Positions 23,801-34,062 of a stretch of DNA of 64,000 nucleotides are shown here, piece after piece. This DNA is from Notospermus geniculatus (Eukaryota > Nemertea > Pilidiophora > Heteronemertea > Lineidae). The stretch spans positions 615,686-679,685 of the forward strand of contig NMRB01000010.1 of the NCBI GenBank assembly GCA_002633025.1. Reading direction: 5' to 3'. Position 1 is the stretch's first letter, and every line of letters begins with the position of its first letter. Position numbers and translations under genes: made by a program. A model generated the notes under the pieces. It worked only from the letters and a program-made list of their open reading frames with translations, made no database searches and had not been told where the DNA came from.

Positions 23801-26800
23801 ACAGTATCCAAAGATTCCATCAAGACTTTATCCGACTTCTGCGAGTTTGCCCACATCCTTAAGGGTGACTACCTGGCAAGCTCATGTAGACGAAGCGTCC
23901 TGAAGCCAGCCTCTTGCCAGTCACCACAGTCACTCGCTGAGCGTCTCCAGAACAAGATCGTTCATGCTACGCAGATAGAGGTATACGAGTGGGCGAGTCA
24001 ACGCCTGGAAGAAAGTATTAAATGGTAGAGTAAATTGGAGACATCCGTATAATATCAGTAAGGCTAGGGATACACCGAACGCGATGCGTTGACGCGCATG
24101 TCAGAGGGTTTGTTATTTTCTGCCACTCTGCACGCAAACAAAGGCTTTCAAAGCATAAATCGCGCGCGTTGCCCTGTCGCACGCGATATCGCGTTCTGTG
24201 TATCCCTAGCCTTAGGTTTAACGCTGTAACTTAAATGTTTAGCTACAATGCCTGCTGACTCATGCTGATGTAGACATTGACTTGTTTTTGTAACTTCAAC
24301 CTTTTTCGTTTTTGTAATTTCAACCTTTCTCCTGCAGCATCAAAGGCTCAGTTGGTGACCTTGAAAAACAGGCCAATGAGAAACTTCAAGACTTCTTTCA
24401 TTCAATTGGAGGGATGGATGAAGGGCAGGTGAGGCCTTTGTCATTCTATTAGTATTAGTCCTAAAATGGGTCAGATTGGCTGTGGAGGCAGGTTTGCCAT
24501 CTTCAGCATCTACTGCTGAAATCCCCATGAAAAAAGCACAGGCTTTGAGAAAAAACATGTACACTAATGTACGTATTTCCAGTTAGAAAAGAGGATCTCA
24601 TGATTTCCTTACAGCTCAAGGACATTCGGCAAAAGGCAAAAGTGTTACAGGAGACATGCGAACTTTCTGCAAAGACAACTCTGAAGGAGTGGAGAATAAA
24701 GTTGGTTAAAAGGATGGTGGAGCGGTATCGGGAGGACACAGATCAGTTGGCTGAAGTTGTGGAGTCGGTGAAAGAAGCCACAGGGAAAATCGACAAACAC
24801 CTCAAATCTCTTGATGAAGGTAGGGATTATATGGTCGGCGCAAGCAAGGGAGGATGCTTTGTATGACCCAAGGTACACCGTGATGCCTGAATTGCTGTTT
24901 TGGTAGTCAGAGGGCACGGTGTTATGCCGTCTTTTATTTAACCTTTTACATCTTTATCTAATCTATTACTTTGTTTTCTAGTGGAGAAGAGTCTTGATGA
25001 TCAGATCAAAGAACTGGAGTGGGTTGAGAACGTAGGCAGCGATGATTTAGATGCATTTCTGAAGAAGAAGGAGGAGGTGTCTGATCAGCAGAAGGGTAGT
25101 TACAATCAGATTCCTCGTCTCTTTCCATAACCACAATTTTCTTCTCATCAGTTCTGACTGTACAGAGTCGATATTGGGTAGAGAAGTTCGGTGTAAAACA
25201 TTAAGCAAGTATAAAAAGCTCTTAATTTGAACCGGTCTGCCAAGAAGGTGAGAGATGCTGATTTGTTGGTGAGATCATGGCTATTGAATCTAATATTACT
25301 TTGTAAATCATTGTATATTACTTTTTTCTTCTCTAGAATTGAAGGAAAAAGAGGCCAAATTAAGAGAACTTGAAATGGAGGAGAAAGCATGCAATATGAA
25401 GTTGGAGGAGAAGAAAACAGAACTTGCCGATGTAAAGGAATTGATAGAGAAGAGGAAAGAGAGAATGGCCAAGGCTGAAAAATTGGAAGGGGATGCCAGA
25501 AGATTACAAGAAAAGTGCAAAAGACTTAATTTGTGAGATATTTCATCCAATTTGGGCCTTGTCTTGTCCCCAAGAATGTGAAAGCCATGTACAGGAACTG
25601 CATGAATTGTTTCCAATATACTTATTACCTGAATTTCTTTTTCTGTTTTATAGCATTGATGCTTGATAACTTCAAATAAGTCGTCTGTAGCCTGTCATAT
25701 TTTTAAAAAATCCTCACCATTGAAGTCTTCATTTTCAATATCCAGATACACCGAAGGCGAACTGCTGTCGTTTGATGCCACCCAAGGAGAAATCGGCTTC
25801 CTCAACAGGAGTTTGGTGATGCATCTTAAATTTGGTGAAATGTACAGTGATAAACTGGGGCCATTGAGACACAGAGAGATAAAGAATATTGAGTTCCTTT
25901 CCTATTTACCAGGTGAGGCATACACATTGAATAACACAAATGCAGGATTCTCTTGCTGGAGTGCACACATAGCAATGTTGTGACAATGAGCTGGTTGTTT
26001 TCTGCCTCCGGTTAAACAGCTTCTGAATCAGTACTGAATGAATGTGTCAAGTGAGATACTCAATGGAATGAATGAAATTCAATGGCTGATATTCAATAGC
26101 AAATGCTTTTCTTTGAGTTTCACAGTACATTTACATTGGAGCTTGCTGTGGAAATTTTAAGTAAAAGCATTTGCTAACGTTTATGAATTTGTCATCGAGT
26201 GAAGAGTAAACTACCGGTACACTGTACTGACTGAATCTTTTTGACTCCTGTCTAAAGTGTTTGCATCGTGTCCTATTTTTGTACTTCAGATGATGCCCCA
26301 CCACTTGTGAATTTCATCCACAAGACGTTATTTGTGAAGGTTCTGAAGAAGTTTGAAGAATCCAAGTACCCAAGTACTAGACAGATTAGACAAGTTAGTC
26401 TCAAGGACATATTAACTNTTGGAGAAATCGACTGCACAGCTTGATAAGACTACGATGTTTGGTGCTGAACCTGCTGGAAATATGGACTTCACAACTTGCA
26501 TTGGGGATTTGGAGAAATCAGCTGCACAGCTTGAAAAGACCAGGATCTTTGGGGCTGAGCCAGCAGGAAATATGGACTTCACAACTTGTATCAGAGGTTC
26601 GGAGACATCAGTTGGACAGCTTGACAAGACCAGGATGTTTGGGGCTGAGCCTGCTAGTAATATGGATTTCACTACCTGTGTTGACAGTTCGGAGAAGTCA
26701 AGAGGAAAGCTTGACAACACTACGGTATTTGGGGCTGAGGCTCAGGGCAATATGAACCTCACTACCTGTGTTGGAGGTCTTGAAAAAACTGTTGTGCAGG

Positions 26801-29800
26801 ATGTATCCGTTGATAACGAGGACTCAGATGATGATGTCATCACAAGCACTTTGCCACAGATTCCCCTGGAGTCGTTCGCTGTTGTGTCAAATGAAGAAAA
26901 TGGTCGTTATTGCAGAGCATCATCAGATGAGGGTCTTCCATCAGTGTGTTTTGACAAGGTAGACATGGTAGATGTTGGAGATGAAACCGTAGCTGGTTCT
27001 GTTGAAAGTGGAGAGACAGAAGACAACCTCATTAGCTGTTCGATGCCACAGTCCTCTGAAGTTTCCACCATGAAAAAGGAAGATTCGAAGGAATATGCAG
27101 AACTTGAGAGGCAATTGAGTCCAAAACGCAGTATTGACTTGGATGATGATGGTGACCATGTTGACAAGAAGGCTAAAGTGACGGTTGATGATGCTGGGAG
27201 AGACTACAAAGAGGATGGAGCATTTGAAAAACCTGCCACTGAACGCAGGACAGAAGGAGTTGACCCTGTTACTCCTGGTATGTCAATATCACAATATGTG
27301 CTCAGCTCGTTCACTAATCTCACTTCTTCTGCAGGTCTTCCATCAAACCTTCTACAACTTCTTGATTTAACTTTCAGACAAGAGTGTACAGGAGGCTGAA
27401 GTTCCCATAGAGGATAATATTCTATCAGAAAACCCCCCAGATGACTTTGACAGTATCACATTTGAATTGCCAAGCTTCCTCAGCCAGACTGTGGGGGATA
27501 TCTCTGTTGGTCCTGCAGCCAAGTCCCTTCTGTCTAACATCACAGCAAACAGCGTAAGTACCATTTAGAAATTGTGTCAAATTTCCTTATCTACCGGTAC
27601 TTCAAGAGCAAGATTGATTTTGTGCTGCTGTGCTTGCAGCTGTTTCAGCAAATAGGATTATGATAACTCGATAATTCTGGGCTACATTTTTCCCAAAAGA
27701 TATTTACCAAATAAGGTTTGTCCTGTATTCAGACTTAAATTCTATTTATGGGACTTTAGTTTGCATTTGTGATCTGGTGTGAATGATGAGAATGTTTTTC
27801 AGGTGCTGTATCAAACAGTATCCAAAGATTCCATCAAGACTTTATCTGACTTCTGCGAGTTTGCCCACATCCTTAAGGGTGACTACCTGGCAAGCTCATG
27901 TAGACGAAGCGTCCTAAAGCCAGCCTCTTGCCAGTCACCACAGTCACTCGCTGAGCGTCTCCAGAACAAGATCGTTCATGCTACGCAGATAGAGGTGTAC
28001 GAGTGGGCGAGTCAACGCCTGGAAGAAAGTATTAAATGGTAGAGTAAATTGGAGACATCCGTATAATATCAGTAAGGCTAGGGATACACCAAACGCGATG
28101 CGTTGACGCGCGTGTCAGAGGGTTTGTTATTTTCCGCCGCTCTGCACGCAAACAAAGGCTTTCAATCGCGCGCGTTGCCCTGTCGCACGCGATATCGTGT
28201 TCGGTGTATCCCTAGCCTTAGGTTTAACGCTGTAACTTAAATGTTTAGCTACAATGCCTGCTGACTCATGCTGATGTAGACATTGACTTGTTTTTGTAAC
28301 TTAACCTTTTTCGTTTTTGTAATTTCAACCTTTCTCCTGCAGCATCAAAGGCTCAGTTGGTGACCTTGAAAAACAGGCCAATGAGAAACTTCAAGACTTC
28401 TTTCATTCAATTGGAGGGATGGATGAAGGACAGGTGAGGCCTTTGTCATTACTATAAGTCCTAAAATGCGTCAGATTGGCTCTGTGGAGGCAGGTTTGCC
28501 ATCTTCAGCATCTACTGCTGAAAACACAGGCTTTGAGAAAAAAAACATGTACATGTACACAAATGTATTTCCACTTACAAAGAAGATATCATGATTTCTT
28601 TGCAGCTCAAGGACATTCGGCAAAAGGCAAAAGTGTTACAGGAGACATGCGAACTGTCTGCAAAGACAACGCTGAAGGAGTGGAGAATAAAGTTGGTTAA
28701 AAGGATGGTGGAGCGGTATCGGGAGGACACAGATCAGTTGGCTGAAGTTGTGGAGTCGGTGAAAGAAGCCACAGGGAAAATCGACAAACACCTCAAATCT
28801 CTTGATGAAGGTAGGGATTATATGGTCGGTGCAAGCAAGGGAGGGTGCTTTGTATGACCGAAGGTACACCGTGATGCCTGAATTGCTGTTTTGGTAGTCA
28901 GAGGGTGCGGTGTTATGCCATCTTTTATTTAACCTTTTACATCTATCCATTACTTTGTTTTCTAGTGGAGAAGAGCCTTGATGATCAGATCAAAGAACTG
29001 GAGTGGGTTGAGAACGTAGGCAGCGATGATGTAGATGCATTTCTGAAGAAGAAGGAGGAGGTGTCTGATCAGCAGAAGGGTAGTTAACAATCAGATTCCT
29101 CGTCTCTTTCCATAACCACAATTTTCTTCTCATCAGTTCTGACTGTACGGAGTCGATATTGGGCAGAGAAGTTTGGTGTAAAACATTAAGCAAGTATAAA
29201 AAGCTCTTAATTTGAACTGGTCTGCCAAGAAGGTGAGAGATGCTGATTTGTTGGTTAGATCATGGCTATTGAATCTAATATTACTTTGTAAATCATTGTA
29301 CATGTATATTACTTTTTTCTTCTCTAGAATTGAAGGAAAAAGAGGCCAAATTAAGAGAACTTGAAATGGAGGAGAAAGCATGCAATATGAAGTTGGAGGA
29401 GAAGAAAACAGAACTTGCCGATGCAAAGGAATTGATAGAGAAGAGGAAAGAGAGAGTGGCTAAGGCTGAAAAATTGGAAGGGGATGCCAGAAGATTACAA
29501 GAAAAATGCAAAAGACTTAATTTGTGAGATATTTCATCCAATTCGGGCCTTGTCTTGTCCCCAAGAATGTGAAAACCATGTACAGGAACTGCATGAATTG
29601 CTTCCAATATACTTATTACCTGAAATTCTTTTTCTGTTTTATAGCATTGATCCTTGATAACTTCACATTTCAAGTTGTCTTAGCCTGTCATGTTTTTAAA
29701 AAAATCCTCACCATTCAAGTCATCATTTTCAATATCCAGATACACCGAAGGCGAACTGCTGTCGTTTGATGCCACCCAAGGAGAAATCGGCTTCCTCAAC

Positions 29801-31123
29801 AGGAGTTTGGTGATGCATCTTAAATTTGGTGAAATGTACAGTGATAAACTGGGGCCATTGAGACACAGAGAGATAAAGAATATTGAGTTCCTTTCCTATT
29901 TACCAGGTGAGGCATACACATTGAATAACACAAATGCAGGATTCTCTTGCTGGAGTGCACACATAGCAATGTTGTGACAATGAGCTGGTTGTTTTCTGCC
30001 TCCGGTTAAACAGCTTCTGAATCAGTACTGAATGAATGTGTCAAGTGAGATATTCAATGGAATGAATGAAATTCAATGGCTGATATTCAATAGCAAATGC
30101 TTTTCTTTGAGTTTCACAGTACATTTACATTGGAGCTTGCTGTGGAAATTTTAAGTAAAAGCATTTGCTAACGTTTATGAATTTGTCATCGAGTGAAGAG
30201 TAAACTACCGGTACACTGTACTGACTGAATCTTTTTGACTCCTGTCTAAAGTGTTTGCATCGTGTCCTATTTTTGTACTTCAGATGATGCCCCACCACTT
30301 GTGAATTTCATCCACAAGACGTTATTTGTGAAGGTTCTGAAGAAGTTTGAAGAATCCAAGTACCCAAGTACTAGACAGATTAGACAAGTTAGTCTCAAGG
30401 ACATATTAACTAATAGGAAATCATTTTTTGTGCCGTGCTATTTTTCCTGATCAATTTCTCTCAAATTTCGTGACCATTCTCCCCTTGTCTTTGATACTTA
30501 ACACCCTTTGCCTCTTCAGCTCATCGATTGGGTTTCCCTTCCTTGTGGAAGAGCACATGGCCTCATCAAGGAAATAGAGCGAATAAAAGATTTAAAGAAT
30601 GTATATGAAGTAGCATACGATGATAGCAGGTGAGAATAATTCAACCTAAAACTTACCACCTTTACAGGGTTCAAATTTACACATCTCATCCCAACATGTC
30701 TTTGATCTGTTGATGACTTATTTCTAGAATATGATTTTCTTACAGGATTGACATCACCTATTCCTGCTGGGAGGCATTTCGGAGATTCACTCTCTCTATT
30801 GATATCGATCTCCTCACCTACCCTCATGAACAGTTGGACATCAAGTACAGACATTCAATTGGAGTTGATAGGTTAGTGTTTTGAATTTTATGGCCAACAT
30901 GACAAAACCAAGTCATAAAATTACTTATTTGTCTGCATGTATTCCATTCAAACCTTTTTATTTCATTTTCAGTGATGAAGAGCTGCAGAAAGTTTTATAT
31001 GAGGTTCAACCAGGATGGGGACTTCTACATCGAATAGCCAAAGTTACAAACCAGTTCTTACTGGACCTGCCACATTCGGCTACCACTCTCCTACCAGAGC
31101 TAAAAGGAACTCGCAGACGTTGA
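17869..31123 (+). CDS. KNL1: kinetochore scaffold KNL1 (Spc105/CASC5)
   Basis: KNL1 links centromeres to microtubules and recruits PP1, BUB1, BUB3 and BUBR1. Exons: 17869-17901, 18421-18468, 18738-18817, 19045-19091, 19422-19482, 19760-23280, 23381-23556, 23789-24024, 24338-24428, 24615-24819, 24982-25095, 25337-25532, 25746-25912, 26290-26393, then 30520-30629, 30746-30871, 30973-31123; phases all agree (5466 nt, 1821 aa). SILK (residues 11-14, split by intron 1) and RVSF (44-47) are PP1-docking motifs. The giant exon carries six KI-like motifs and about 24 MELT-like motifs. Exons 23789-25532 are helical to coiled coil (LKEKEAKLRELEMEEKACNM). From 25746 the protein matches the C-terminal RWD region that binds the MIS12 complex. 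The block 22431-26417 recurs at 26419-30411, so exons 27378-27553, 27803-28038, 28343-28433, 28606-28810, 28966-29079, 29328-29523, 29740-29906 and 30284-30387 are equivalent alternatives. Reading through both copies would break the protein. Confidence 0.93.
18330..18364. repeat. perfect palindrome in KNL1 intron, 17-bp arms, 1-nt centre
   Basis: Arms 18330-18346 (gcaataataatgcaggc) and 18348-18364 are exact complements around one T. Confidence 0.8.
19899..20643 (+). repeat. six KI-like motifs (DTxSFLAxL) in KNL1
   Basis: Copies lie at about 19899 (DTRSFLQRLK), 20193 (KVDTRSFLAKL), 20340 (KQDTFSFLAKL), 20421 (KRDTASFLANL), 20508 (KRDTRSFLAKL) and 20606 (KRDTASFLATL). They match the KI1 motif of vertebrate KNL1 as I recall it (KIDTTSFLANLK). 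KI1 and KI2 contact the TPR domains of BUB1 and BUBR1. Degenerate MELT motifs are interspersed (LDMT near 19972, MDMTSC near 20011, MDFTSC near 20136), as near the human KI pair; two more (VEMTAC near 20711, MEMTEC near 20784) follow. Confidence 0.8.
21054..22790 (+). repeat. MELT array, 19 units of about 30 residues (90 bp)
   Basis: Consensus unit: DKTRLFGSEPTSNMEMTTCV followed by GGLEKSTVQL. Each unit pairs a TxxF element (TRLF) with a MELT-type MEMT or MDFT core, the arrangement known from vertebrate repeats in which MPS1-phosphorylated MELT binds BUB3-BUB1. Units 1-14 are close copies. Unit 15 (DMDITTC) lacks the TxxF aromatic, and units 16-19 form a divergent MDFT/MDLT/MNLT group. A four-unit block starting near 21121 recurs 363 bp later at 21484. 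Confidence 0.9.
24059..24214. mobile_element. MITE with taaggctagggatacac ends in KNL1 intron, copy 1
   Basis: Inverted ends of 27 bp (taaggctagggatacaccg... and ...tgtatccctagcctta) with one mismatch surround a CpG-rich core. It lies 34 bp downstream of the exon ending at 24024. Confidence 0.75.
28073..28220. mobile_element. same MITE in KNL1 intron, copy 2
   Basis: Allelic or duplicate counterpart of 24059-24214, with an internal deletion of several bases (the aagcataaa segment is missing). Confidence 0.75.
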
Positions 31124-32935
31124 TGGTCAACACAGACAAAAGGCGCCACTCCACGCGAGACTTTTCTCACACAAGTTGCCTCTCTATGGGCAACTCAGCC
31201 ATAGAAGATTTATGGGCAGTTGTTTGTGTCACTGGCCAACGCTAAAGCTGTAAGAAACACAATAGTGAATTGTCAATATGAAGATGTATTGTCGCCTAAT
31301 GTGTTAAGGCTGGCTCCAGAGCAAGCACACATATCGTTATTCTGTAGATGTTGTATATACACATGTAAATATGAAGATATTTTGTTGGTTTCTATGGGGA
31401 ACCATATCCATCACCGAGTACTACAGCAGTGTCTGACTTCTATTCTATCCCATTCAACTTTGCAGGAAAGCACAGGCTTAGATGGGTAATTAGGATAATT
31501 TTTTTGCTGGTGAATATTTTGGGGAGATAAGTTACCCGTGTGAAATATACGGTATATGAAACACATCACGTCTTTTATACCTCGACAGAAAGACATGTTC
31601 TAAAAATAAGATGCCAGTGTGCTGCTTAAGTTAATTATTTAATTTTCATCAATTATGCTAAATGTATAGTGATTAATGTCTAGTACTAGTAGAGTCTAAA
31701 TGGATGATATAAGTTGATTTTTTGCTGTTACTGCAAGTTCACAATTTCTTGAGTTACAGTGTCTTCTCAAGCCCGAAGCACCCATTGAATATTCCAGTGC
31801 AGTATAATGAGTATGATATTTTGGAAGACCAATAAACTGTGAACTTGCAGTAATTCATACATGTAGTGTCCTCGTGTATGTAGCATTCCCTGCTTTCTAG
31901 TTTAGAGAACAAATTGGTGTACTCAGCTGAAAACTTGCTTAGCACCATTTTTGAATCCACGGCTCCCGGTCTTTTGAGCATTTATGTTTTCCAGACACAT
32001 CTTGCAATTGTTGGAGCTTCATATCTGACAACTGTATGAATCTTTAATTGCTGTAGAAGCCACATTAGTACTAGCTTTGTACATTACAAATAGTAATTTC
32101 TGTATGCTTTAAGAAGAAACAATAAGAGTGCAATCTTTATATTGTAAACAGGTCTACCTTTGGTTATGAGTATTTGTGCAATCCATAACAACCCATTCCT
32201 AACCATTCCAGCCTCACGTGTATCCAACCTTTCCCTAAGTCTGCTGTCTTGCACTATCTTCGGTTACTCCCCTGCTGTTTCTAGCAAATACATGTAGTTA
32301 TAAACTGATGGAATCAGAAAAAGATACCCCATCGATGAACCCCTGGGGTTTCAAAGTTGTTGCAAATTATGCAAAATCACTACATTTATTTATATATAGA
32401 TATTTTACACAACATCAGAGCAAGACAAAAGTACAGAATCACAGTTGAGCTTACACTATCACAGCATATTGAGGAAGTTGTGTTGTGCTGTAGTCCCAAA
32501 TCCATCCTCGTGATATATGGCCAAGGGACAAAACCACTTGAAGAGTTGCAGGTGTTATTATGAAACCTAACAGTCATATGGTTGTGGTCATTTTGAGACA
32601 TCATCCTCCAACATGTCCAAAAGGGGAAATACACCTCTAGCTTCCTTACACACATTCATTAAGATGGATTTTGAGATCAGTATGACCAACAGTGACCGGT
32701 GCCCACAATACTTTATTGACCACTTTGCTATGTATCAGTTGCAGAATAATGTTACACTTTTGCAACATCCAAAACGTGTCATAATTAGAATGGTTGAGGA
32801 CAATTCACTCTACATTGGTATATCCATGGATATTGAACTTCTGAGAAATGCAGTGTCCAATTGAGTGAATGGAATCCTGTGAAACACTCACAAACATACA
32901 GCAAAGAAAATGTCTCAGTTCACCACATGACCAGT
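31124..32935. other. KNL1 3' UTR and intergenic DNA
   Basis: Begins with the KNL1 3' UTR; an AATAAA occurs near 31831. At 31138-31245 a stretch (aaaggcgccactccacgcg...) resembles the left end of the TTAA-flanked element at 57863, so a decayed copy sits in the UTR. Short open frames at 32357-32864 have no recognisable content. Confidence 0.4.
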
Positions 32936-33427
32936 TTATTTATCCCTCCTGAACATCAAGGAGCTCTGGTATTTTGAGGTAGGATGATGGAAATCTGGCC
33001 TGAGCATCACACTCCTCGGGGGCAACTGATAGCGACCATCCACCCTTGTGCGGTTTTCGACATTATATGACATCTGTTCCCGTTTCTCCAGATACAGGTT
33101 TTCATCATGTTCATGATGCGGGATTCCTCCAGTTTCAGCATTCTGAAATGATACATTCATTAATACCATACATACTCATTACTAGTGATTGACAGAACAG
33201 ATATGTACAGGAAACACCTGTGTAGGTAAGGCCACATTAAAAAAAATTACTTTGAAATCATATGGAGTCCACTAAACTTCAGGGCATAAGAATTCCCTCT
33301 AATATTCAAATGGTGTCCAAAACTCCAGTATACCTGTATGATTAACTTCCTGTTCGGCATGTCAGTCCTCCATTCCATCACATAGAGTTGTGGAATCACA
33401 TTGTGAGATCTGGAGTAAGTGGGATTC
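32936..33427 (-). CDS. last two exons of an unrecognised minus-strand gene
   Basis: On the minus strand, exon 33427-33334 (acceptor tttacag, donor CAG|gtatac) joins exon 33142-32936 (acceptor atttcag) and ends in TAA (32938-32936). The product is NPTYSRSHNVIPQLYVMEWR, then TDMPNRKLIIQ, then NAETGGIPHHEHDENLYLEK and a basic end (SSLMFRRDK). Frame and phase agree across the junction, and the peptide has balanced composition, which supports coding. It has no membrane segment. The mix of short Tyr/Pro/Arg-rich segments resembles small axonemal proteins, but I cannot name a family. Upstream exons would lie above 33427 and were not found. Confidence 0.5.
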
Positions 33428-33626
33428 CTGTAAAGAAGACGGTTGTTGATGTGTACATGTAGTTGTTCAGGGAGTGAGTGAGTGAGTGCTGATGAGGTCA
33501 GATCCTAGGGCAGGGCCATGCAACAAGGACTTGATTAAAGGAGATGAAGTGGATGATTCAATGGTTCAAAAAAATGAGTTAGTAGCCCCCCCCCCCCAAA
33601 AAAATGGTCTTTGTGTATTGGACCTG

Positions 33627-34062
33627 GTCCTATGCAGGCAAGGACATTTTTAGGGATTGCTTCAACCTCTGAAATACCGGTCGCCTACCACATTCTGGGA
33701 TCTCTGCCCATTCAATCTCTGACTGATATATGATGAGTGTGTAAAATAGGGAGAACNCTGGTCCTATGCAGGCAAGGACATTTTAAGGTGTTGCTTCAAC
33801 CTCTGAAATACCGGTCGCCTACCACATTCTGGGATCTCTGCCCATTCAATCTCTTAGTTTAGTTTAGTTTATTTCGGAATCCATGATCTCAATACATCGA
33901 GTTTTACAATGGAGCCGTAATAACAAAGAATACATGTAACAAGAAATAAATCACAGACGAAATAAAAAGAAGAGTAAAAGGAAGAAAAGGAATAAAAGGA
34001 ATAAAAGTGACTGATAGTGTAGGCCCTACCGTATATGATGAGTGTGTAAAATAGGGAGAACC
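33627..34062 (+). repeat. short tandem duplication across one N, with an insertion in copy 2
   Basis: Copy 1 (33627-33756) and copy 2 (33758-34062) both run from ctggtcctatgcaggcaagg to aaaatagggagaac, with the N at 33757 as the only separator. Copy 2 carries 154 extra bases (33855-34008) between atctct and gactgata, and a further 17 bases (gtgtaggccctaccgta) at 34017-34033. Confidence 0.85.
33855..34008 (-). mobile_element. 3' tail of a retroelement (LINE or SINE-like), polymorphic
   Basis: Read on the minus strand, the insertion ends ccgaaataaactaaactaaa, a short tandem-repeat tail typical of non-LTR retroelements, after a T-rich and pyrimidine-rich body. It is absent from the neighbouring copy at 33627-33756, which serves as the empty site. 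No coding part is present. Confidence 0.65.

Larger units (their letters stand above)
22431..30411 (+). repeat. 4-kb tandem duplication of the KNL1 3' half across one N
   Basis: Copy 1 (22431-26417) and copy 2 (26419-30411) both begin ttggagaaatcgac and end ggacatattaact, with only the N at 26418 between them. All eight complete internal exons have identical lengths in the two copies (176, 236, 91, 205, 114, 196, 167, 104 nt) and remain open. Introns differ by small indels, and exons by a few percent. The breakpoint lies inside the giant exon, so the arrangement as written cannot give a continuous transcript. This looks like two alleles placed in series. Confidence 0.9.

Noticed and set aside
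26419-31123. Second, separate KNL1 gene starting in the duplicated block
   Set aside because: Copy 2 begins in the middle of the giant exon with no promoter, start or 5' exons, directly after an N. Allelic duplication explains it better.
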